From Niastella koreensis GR20-10 (lineage in GTDB: Bacteria; Bacteroidota; Bacteroidia; Chitinophagales; Chitinophagaceae): DNA of 64,000 nucleotides. Shown here piece after piece: positions 60,182 through 64,000 of this stretch. The translations under genes were made by a program, and so were the position numbers. Below the pieces are notes generated by a model. The model worked only from the letters and a program-made list of their open reading frames with translations. It did no database searches and had not been told where the DNA came from. Location: assembly GCF_000246855.1 (NCBI RefSeq), contig NC_016609.1:8196744-8260743 (forward strand). The letters are read 5' to 3'. Numbering within the stretch: position 1 is the stretch's first letter; each line of letters opens with the position of its first letter.

Positions 60182-60850
60182 ATGGATAGTAGTACCGTAC
60201 GTTTTATTTTAAGTTTAAGCATCGGTTTTGCTGTAATAATCGGGATAGTAAGATTTCGAAGGATAGATCCATCTTACTATCCCTTCCTTTTTGTTTGTTT
60301 TGCAGCATTAGCAGTAGAATTACTGCACCGCACCCTAATGGAAAATGGGCTTCCAAAGTCGCTCTTTTTTCTGTTGAATATTTATTCTTATGTTGATTTC
60401 CTGCTCTTTTTATGGCTTTTCAGTAACTGGGGGCTTTTTAACAGAAAGAAATCGACGGTTATCGCCATTGCAGGAGCATTTTTCATAGCATGGGTGGTGA
60501 CCAATATAATATTTACGAGCTTTATCAATAAGGCTAATTTGTATTTTTTCATTCTGTATTCGTTTGCATTGATCTTTTTCAGTGTAAGTACTTTTAACAG
60601 AATGGTGGTGCATGAACGGAGCAGCATTTTCAGGAACCCAAAATTCTGGATTTGTCTGGGAGTTATAATTTTTTATTCATTCTTTATAGTATATTCATCA
60701 ACTGGCGTAACTTTCATGTACGTTCCAAGCAAAGAATTTCGACGTGGATTACAGGCGATAATGGTATATTCAAATTTATTGGTTAATCTTTTGTATGCAG
60801 TAGCAGTAATATGGATACCCAGGAAAAAGAACTTTACCAGTCTCTTCTGA
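60182..60850 (+). CDS. Hypothetical multi-pass membrane protein
   Basis: A 222-residue protein with about seven hydrophobic helices (for example FILSLSIGFAVIIGIV, YPFLFVCFAALAVELL and FWICLGVIIFYSFFIVY). It overlaps the start of the histidine kinase by 40 bases, so the two are translationally linked. It probably forms the membrane sensor part for the kinase, which itself has only one helix. The family was not recognised. Confidence 0.7.
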   Translation: MDSSTVRFILSLSIGFAVIIGIVRFRRIDPSYYPFLFVCFAALAVELLHRTLMENGLPKSLFFLLNIYSYVDFLLFLWLFSNWGLFNRKKSTVIAIAGAFFIAWVVTNIIFTSFINKANLYFFILYSFALIFFSVSTFNRMVVHERSSIFRNPKFWICLGVIIFYSFFIVYSSTGVTFMYVPSKEFRRGLQAIMVYSNLLVNLLYAVAVIWIPRKKNFTSLF

Positions 60851-61557
60851 TAGTAGTTAGTGTAGTGGGTATAACCTTGCTTTATTTTATTATCACTATC
60901 ATCCGCTATCAGCGTCGCAGCCTGAAACTGCATAAGGAAAAAATACAGGCTGAAATTGATACATTGGAAAAAGAACGCCGACGTATTGCCTCTGATCTTC
61001 ACGATGAATTGGGCCCCCTGCTGTCTGCCGTAAAACTTCAAATAAACAGTCTTAATACCACCGACCCCGACGATGAGGCCGTAATCAGTAAATCGAGTAC
61101 CCATTTGGATAGTATTATCCGTAAACTGCGGGAAATTTCCAATAACCTGATGCCGAATACCCTGGTTCGAAAGGGATTGCAGAAGGCCATTACCGAGTTT
61201 ATTGATAATAACCGCAATGTATACGGATTAGAAATTAGATTTATATGTGAGCAGGAGATTCACCTCAACCAATACAAAGAGGTCAATATCTACCGCATTA
61301 TCCAGGAAATTCTTCACAATACCATTAAACACGCCCAGGCAACCCTGTTGATTGTCAAAATTGTAACCGAGGGTAACCGCCTTTTACTCATGACCGCAGA
61401 TAATGGAAAAGGTTTTGATTATTTTACTAAAGTAAAAGACAATCCCGGCCTTGGACTTCGTAACTTGCAGAGTAGGACCGAAGTGATGGGCGGTGAACTT
61501 ACCTGTCATTCTGAACCTGGTAAGGGCACCACATATACAATTGAAATTCCTCTTTGA
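60811..61557 (+). CDS. Sensor histidine kinase (HisKA_3/NarX-like)
   Basis: A 248-residue kinase: one N-terminal helix (SLLIVVSVVGITLLYFIITI), a coiled-coil, the phospho-histidine block RRRIASDLHDELGPLL (about residues 52-67), then ATPase motifs (IIQEILHNTIKHA, DNGKGFD, GLGLRNLQSR, GKGTTYTIEIPL). It should phosphorylate the response regulator encoded 18 bases downstream. Confidence 0.92.
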   Translation: MDTQEKELYQSLLIVVSVVGITLLYFIITIIRYQRRSLKLHKEKIQAEIDTLEKERRRIASDLHDELGPLLSAVKLQINSLNTTDPDDEAVISKSSTHLDSIIRKLREISNNLMPNTLVRKGLQKAITEFIDNNRNVYGLEIRFICEQEIHLNQYKEVNIYRIIQEILHNTIKHAQATLLIVKIVTEGNRLLLMTADNGKGFDYFTKVKDNPGLGLRNLQSRTEVMGGELTCHSEPGKGTTYTIEIPL

Positions 61558-61575
61558 CCAGAACCAGGTGTTATT

Positions 61576-62247
61576 ATGAAAACATATGGCAATATAAAAG
61601 TTGCTATTGCTGACGATCATGAGATTTTTCGCGACGGGTTGCGGGCAATGTTACAAAAGCAGCAGGACATTTTATTGGTAGGCGAAGCCGCCAATGGCAA
61701 AGAATTGATTGAACAGGTAATATCGCAGGAACCTGATATTGTTATCAGCGATGTGAAAATGCCGGTAATGGATGGGGCTGCCGCTACCCGCCATTTGGCC
61801 GAGCATTACCCCCACGTTGGCATTATTGCCTTAACCATGTTCGATGAAGAGGACCTGATTATTGATATGCTGGAAGCGGGCGCCCGCGGTTATCTTTTAA
61901 AAAATGCCGATAAGAACGAGATAATAGAAGCCATCAAATCGGTTTACCAGCAACAACCCTATTATTGCCGGCATACCTCCAACAAACTGGCACAGATGGT
62001 GGCCAAAAGCAAGTTCAATCCATACAAACAAAAGCAGAAACCGGAGTTCAATGAACGGGAAATTGATATTGTTGCCGATATCTGTAATGGCCTTACCAGC
62101 AAGCAAATTGCTGAAAAGATCTTCCTGAGTGTACGTACAGTGGAAGGCTTGAGGTTAAAGATCATGGAAAAAATGGAAGTAAAGAACACCGCTGGTATTA
62201 TCATTTATGCCATCAAGAACAACCTGTACAAACCCGGAAACATCTAA
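61576..62247 (+). CDS. LuxR/NarL-family response regulator
   Basis: A 223-residue regulator. The receiver domain has IADDHEIFRDG and phospho-acceptor D59 in IVISDVKMPVMDG; the C-terminal LuxR-type HTH has FNEREIDIVADI and LTSKQIAEKIFLSVRTVEGLRLKIMEKM. It pairs with the histidine kinase just upstream. It resembles the orphan regulator at 2.8 kb. Confidence 0.93.
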   Translation: MKTYGNIKVAIADDHEIFRDGLRAMLQKQQDILLVGEAANGKELIEQVISQEPDIVISDVKMPVMDGAAATRHLAEHYPHVGIIALTMFDEEDLIIDMLEAGARGYLLKNADKNEIIEAIKSVYQQQPYYCRHTSNKLAQMVAKSKFNPYKQKQKPEFNEREIDIVADICNGLTSKQIAEKIFLSVRTVEGLRLKIMEKMEVKNTAGIIIYAIKNNLYKPGNI

Positions 62248-62375
62248 CGTTACTGCATAAGTTTTCCTGCTGACAACCACTTTGTTGTCTTAAATTAATG
62301 GATACGTATAGCCGAAGAAAGTAACGGGGCTGTATGTGACCAGAAAAATATTTTCAAAAAAACTTCACAAAATAT

Positions 62376-62407
62376 TTGGTGTAATTGAAAAATTATTGAC
62401 ACCTTTG
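62376..62407 (+). promoter_or_regulatory. Promoter of the first tiny ORF
   Basis: TTG (62376-62378), 21 bases, CACCTTTG (62400-62407, 7 of 8 matches to TAnnTTTG). The ATG of the tiny ORF is 22 bases further on. Confidence 0.55.
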
Positions 62408-62428
62408 CATAAACAAATCAACAAAAAC

Positions 62429-62518
62429 ATGTTACGCAAACAATCAAATATTGTGCTGAACGGCTGGAGTCCGATAGAGGACTTTACTGTTTGCGGGGCG
62501 TGTTACGCTGATGAATAG
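62429..62518 (+). CDS. 29-codon ORF (leader-peptide candidate)
   Basis: The encoded peptide begins MLRKQSNIVLNGW and ends VCGACYADE, with a CxxC pair. It has a good promoter just upstream and an intrinsic terminator 30 bases downstream, so the unit is about 160 bases. Nine bases within the ORF can pair with the left arm of that terminator, which is the design of an attenuator. No homologue is recognised. It could also be a small RNA rather than a peptide gene. Confidence 0.45.
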   Translation: MLRKQSNIVLNGWSPIEDFTVCGACYADE

Positions 62519-62548
62519 GTTGAACAAACTAATTCAATATAACACAGG

Positions 62549-62574
62549 CCCCGCAAGGAATTGCGGGGTTTTTT
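62549..62574 (+). terminator. Intrinsic terminator after the 29-codon ORF
   Basis: CCCCGCAA pairs with TTGCGGGG over a GGAA loop, followed by six T. A second copy of TTGCGGGGC (62491-62499) upstream can pair with the left arm (GCCCCGCAA, 62548-62556). Confidence 0.85.
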
Positions 62575-62767
62575 ATTTATCGGCTGTTTAATAAATGACA
62601 ACGAAAAGGAACCCTTATGACCAAAGGACCAGGTATGCTATTTTCATGTGTGTGCAGGCGTTAGAGGAAGTTGGAAGTAAACAAATAAATCGAAACAGCT
62701 TATGAAATTTATAAATAACAACATCTAAATAACTACATACAAATTGATGATACACTCATTGCGACAT

Positions 62768-62902
62768 ATGCAAAGTATGATGATGGATAATACGAGACGA
62801 TTTATCCAGTGGAACCCGTGTGTAATTGCGGTAGCAGTGATTTATTTCAATGGCGGCATAAGTGAGAAGGATTACATACCAATACGACCAGGTTGTGTTT
62901 AA
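62768..62902 (+). CDS. 44-codon ORF, unknown
   Basis: The peptide begins MQSMMMDNTRRF and has a short hydrophobic part (CVIAVAVIYF). No promoter consensus or homologue was recognised; a strong terminator follows 34 bases after the stop. The arrangement repeats that of the ORF before it. Coding status is uncertain. Confidence 0.3.
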   Translation: MQSMMMDNTRRFIQWNPCVIAVAVIYFNGGISEKDYIPIRPGCV

Positions 62903-62935
62903 CGAAACTGTAAATACAGGAATCGAATAACAAAG

Positions 62936-62968
62936 GCCCGGTCGATAAAACGACCGGGCTTTTTTTTT
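62936..62968 (+). terminator. Intrinsic terminator after the 44-codon ORF
   Basis: GCCCGGTCG pairs perfectly with CGACCGGGC over a six-base loop, followed by nine T. Confidence 0.88.
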
Positions 62969-63011
62969 GACCAAAACAAACTTCATGAAAGAAGAAAAAG
63001 GAGAGTAGACG

Positions 63012-63152
63012 ATGCAATTATTAGTAGCCGTATTTATGATCAGAGTGATCATTGCTTTAATCAGCGGCAAAACCGACAAAAGAAAAGATATCGGGCAGGT
63101 AAAAGATGAACCAGTTGATGCAAGACATCCTGCCGGGTTCCAGGTTCGATAA
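63012..63152 (+). CDS. 46-codon ORF, possible small membrane peptide
   Basis: The peptide starts MQLLVAVFMIRVIIALISG, a hydrophobic helix, followed by a charged tail (KTDKRKD...). A purine-rich GGAGAG lies at a Shine-Dalgarno distance before the ATG, which is unusual for this phylum. A terminator-like hairpin follows. No homologue was recognised. Confidence 0.4.
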   Translation: MQLLVAVFMIRVIIALISGKTDKRKDIGQVKDEPVDARHPAGFQVR

Positions 63153-63190
63153 AAGAGATTTAAGATACGTATTCAAAAGGAGGAAAAACA

Positions 63191-63214
63191 AGCGTCCGTC
63201 GAAAGGCGGATGCT
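63191..63214 (+). terminator. Terminator-like hairpin after the 46-codon ORF
   Basis: AGCGTCCG pairs with CGGATGCT (one G-T) over an eight-base loop, followed by TTT. It is weaker than the two preceding ones. Confidence 0.6.
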
Positions 63215-63299
63215 TTTCCAAAAACATTCATTGACCATTAAGCCTGACTAAAATAAACCTTATGAAAACAGGTAGCGGCTGCCATGACCGCTACAAAAT

Positions 63300-63372
63300 A
63301 TAGGAGTATTCCGGTTGGTCGGATACCCCGTTTGGATCGGGGAGGGTGTAGGTTCGAGTCCTGCCTCCTATA
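63300..63372 (+). tRNA. tRNA-Pro (UGG anticodon)
   Basis: The cloverleaf has acceptor ATAGGAG/CTCCTAT, anticodon stem CCCCG/CGGGG with loop TTTGGAT, and T-arm GTAGG-TTCGAGT-CCTGC. The D-stem has one mismatch (T-T). No CCA is encoded. The sequence is unlike typical chromosomal tRNA-Pro. Confidence 0.75.
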
Positions 63373-63378
63373 CAACAG

Positions 63379-63450
63379 GCAGTACAAGCGTTGATGGTTG
63401 CGCTCCTGACTTCCAATCAGGTGGATAGAGTTCGAATCTCTAGTGCTGCT
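63379..63450 (+). tRNA. tRNA-Gly (UCC anticodon)
   Basis: Acceptor GCAGTAC/GTGCTGC, anticodon stem CCTGA/TCAGG with loop CTTCCAA, T-arm TAGAG-TTCGAAT-CTCTA. Position 8 is A where U is usual. Six bases separate it from the preceding tRNA. Confidence 0.78.
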
Positions 63451-63454
63451 CACT

Positions 63455-63526
63455 GGTTCGTTAGTGTAAAGGCTAACACTCCTGATTGTCTATCAGGCAC
63501 TACGAGTTCGAGTCTCGTACGGACCG
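63455..63526 (+). tRNA. tRNA-Asp (GUC anticodon)
   Basis: Acceptor GGTTCGT/ACGGACC with discriminator G as expected for Asp. Anticodon stem CCTGA/TCAGG with loop TTGTCTA, T-arm ACGAG-TTCGAGT-CTCGT. Position 37 is U, unusual for Asp. Confidence 0.78.
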
Positions 63527-63532
63527 CAAAAT

Positions 63533-63606
63533 TATTGAGTGGTGTAATTGGTTAAGCATATCAGTCTTTGACACTGATGGTGTTGGTTCAAGCCCAGCCT
63601 CAATAA
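63533..63606 (+). tRNA. tRNA-Gln (UUG anticodon)
   Basis: Acceptor TATTGAG/CTCAATA, anticodon stem TCAGT/ACTGA with loop CTTTGAC, T-arm GTTGG-TTCAAGC-CCAGC. Weak first acceptor pair (U-A) is normal for tRNA-Gln. Confidence 0.78.
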
Positions 63607-63625
63607 CCCGGCTTATAACCCGAAA

Positions 63626-63696
63626 CGGCTTATAGTTCAATGGAAGAATGCTGTGCTACGAACGCAGAGATAGAAGTTCGAATCTTCTTAGGCCGT
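63626..63696 (+). tRNA. tRNA-Arg (ACG anticodon)
   Basis: Acceptor CGGCTTA/TAGGCCG, anticodon stem CTGTG/CGCAG with loop CTACGAA, T-arm AGAAG-TTCGAAT-CTTCT. A direct copy of CGGCTTATA occurs 17 bases upstream (63609). Confidence 0.78.
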
Positions 63697-63783
63697 CAAA
63701 AAAAATATTTTAAATACGCAATTATACTGCGCAGTTAGGTATGCATCTTTGTTGTATCAAAATATTTAGATGAGTTTAAAACA

Positions 63784-63791
63784 TAGTTTTG
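63784..63791 (+). promoter_or_regulatory. Possible -7 box before tRNA-Asn
   Basis: TAGTTTTG matches TAnnTTTG and lies 50 bases before tRNA-Asn in the only long gap of the array (63697-63840). The nearest TTG is 29 bases upstream, too far for the usual spacing. Confidence 0.3.
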
Positions 63792-63840
63792 ATTACGCAG
63801 ATATGTTGCGTAGGTGTGAATGAAAATATGTAAGGTCAAA

Positions 63841-63912
63841 GGATGAATAGCTCAATGGCAGAGCGTTCCCTTGTTAAGGGAAGGGTTACAGGTTCGAGCC
63901 CTGTTTCATCCG
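63841..63912 (+). tRNA. tRNA-Asn (GUU anticodon)
   Basis: Acceptor GGATGAA/TTCATCC, D-arm TAGCTCAATGGCAGAGC, anticodon stem TTCCC/GGGAA with loop TTGTTAA, T-arm ACAGG-TTCGAGC-CCTGT. It is the most canonical of the array. Confidence 0.85.
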
Positions 63913-63918
63913 CAAAAT

Positions 63919-63992
63919 GGTCTGTTCGCCTGGTTGGTTAACTGGCATCCCGACTTGTCGGGAGCGGATGAGTTCGATCCTCATACAGACTA
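63919..63992 (+). tRNA. tRNA-like gene with abnormal anticodon arm
   Basis: Acceptor GGTCTGT/ACAGACT (first pair G-T), D-stem GCC/GGC and T-arm ATGAG-TTCGATC-CTCAT are sound. The anticodon arm is TCCCG-ACTTGT-CGGGA, with a six-base loop, so no standard anticodon can be assigned. It may be a pseudogene or carry a repeat insertion. Confidence 0.5.
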
Positions 63993-64000
63993 CCAGGTGC

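Noticed and set aside
62249-63299. Possible additional tRNA or tmRNA genes among the micro-ORFs
   Set aside because: I could not form an acceptor plus T-arm pair with a TTCRANY loop anywhere in this stretch.
1-64000. CRISPR arrays, insertion sequences, integrases
   Set aside because: No regularly spaced direct repeats with unique spacers, and no transposase or integrase motifs, were seen.

Overview
The window looks like chromosomal DNA of a Bacteroidetes bacterium, most likely family Chitinophagaceae (Niastella or Chitinophaga-like). The grounds are several recognisable promoters of the Bacteroidetes type (TTG, about 20 bases, TAnnTTTG), few Shine-Dalgarno sites, a long IspG with the extra central domain, SusC-like and OMP_b-brl barrels, many lipoproteins and LuxR-type response regulators. 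No rRNA, CRISPR array, transposase or integrase was seen.

Layout. 0-3.5 kb: tsaB, an ArsR regulator with a metallo-beta-lactamase/rhodanese sulfur enzyme, and an orphan LuxR-type regulator. 3.8-14.4 kb: lipid acyltransferase, a sugar kinase fused to a RapZ C-terminal domain, a large secreted phosphoesterase, a MurU-like nucleotidyltransferase (with the kinase, a likely cell-wall sugar salvage pair), nadB, a lipoprotein, and divergent galM-like/galK. 14.4-21.8 kb: GyrI-like and DinB proteins, a WYL regulator, ispG, BatB/BatC-like genes and a class D beta-lactamase. 22-29.4 kb: a trehalase, then an apparent operon with two PAP2/vanadium-haloperoxidase-like lipoproteins around two outer-membrane barrels. 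29.8-35.1 kb: a non-phosphorylating L-fucose catabolic operon with transporter. 35.2-39.1 kb: a coenzyme-B12 acyl-CoA mutase (IcmF type) broken in two reading frames, carrying an inserted DUF559 endonuclease domain and several palindromic repeats. 39.4-44.1 kb: TolC/MacA/MacB-type efflux operon. 44.2-54.6 kb: DNA glycosylase, DEAD helicase, DUF763 protein, TonB-receptor-like barrel, amidase, ECF sigma operon, DUF72 protein. 54.7-59.1 kb: a DNA-damage-type cluster (umuC, a UmuD lacking its catalytic residues, two 2H-phosphoesterase-like proteins with complementary missing motifs, a radical SAM protein). 59.6-62.2 kb: lipoprotein, membrane protein, histidine kinase, response regulator. 62.3-64 kb: three tiny ORFs, each followed by a terminator hairpin, then an array of divergent tRNAs that runs to the window edge.

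The most interesting material is of three kinds. First, a GC-rich palindromic repeat family lies in the 33.6-39.3 kb region. It sits in-frame inside or at the ends of coding sequences, and two inverted copies bracket the DUF559 endonuclease inside icmF. This suggests a small nuclease-associated mobile repeat, comparable in style to REP/RAYT or Rickettsia palindromic elements. Second, many intergenic gaps are filled by tracts built from one short word repeated in both orientations, giving imperfect hairpins; the word differs from gap to gap. Third, the UmuD/2H cluster and the tRNA plus micro-ORF island at the right edge have unusual features, including a leader-ORF/terminator/antiterminator layout.

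All functional assignments rest on motif recognition by eye; no database search was possible.
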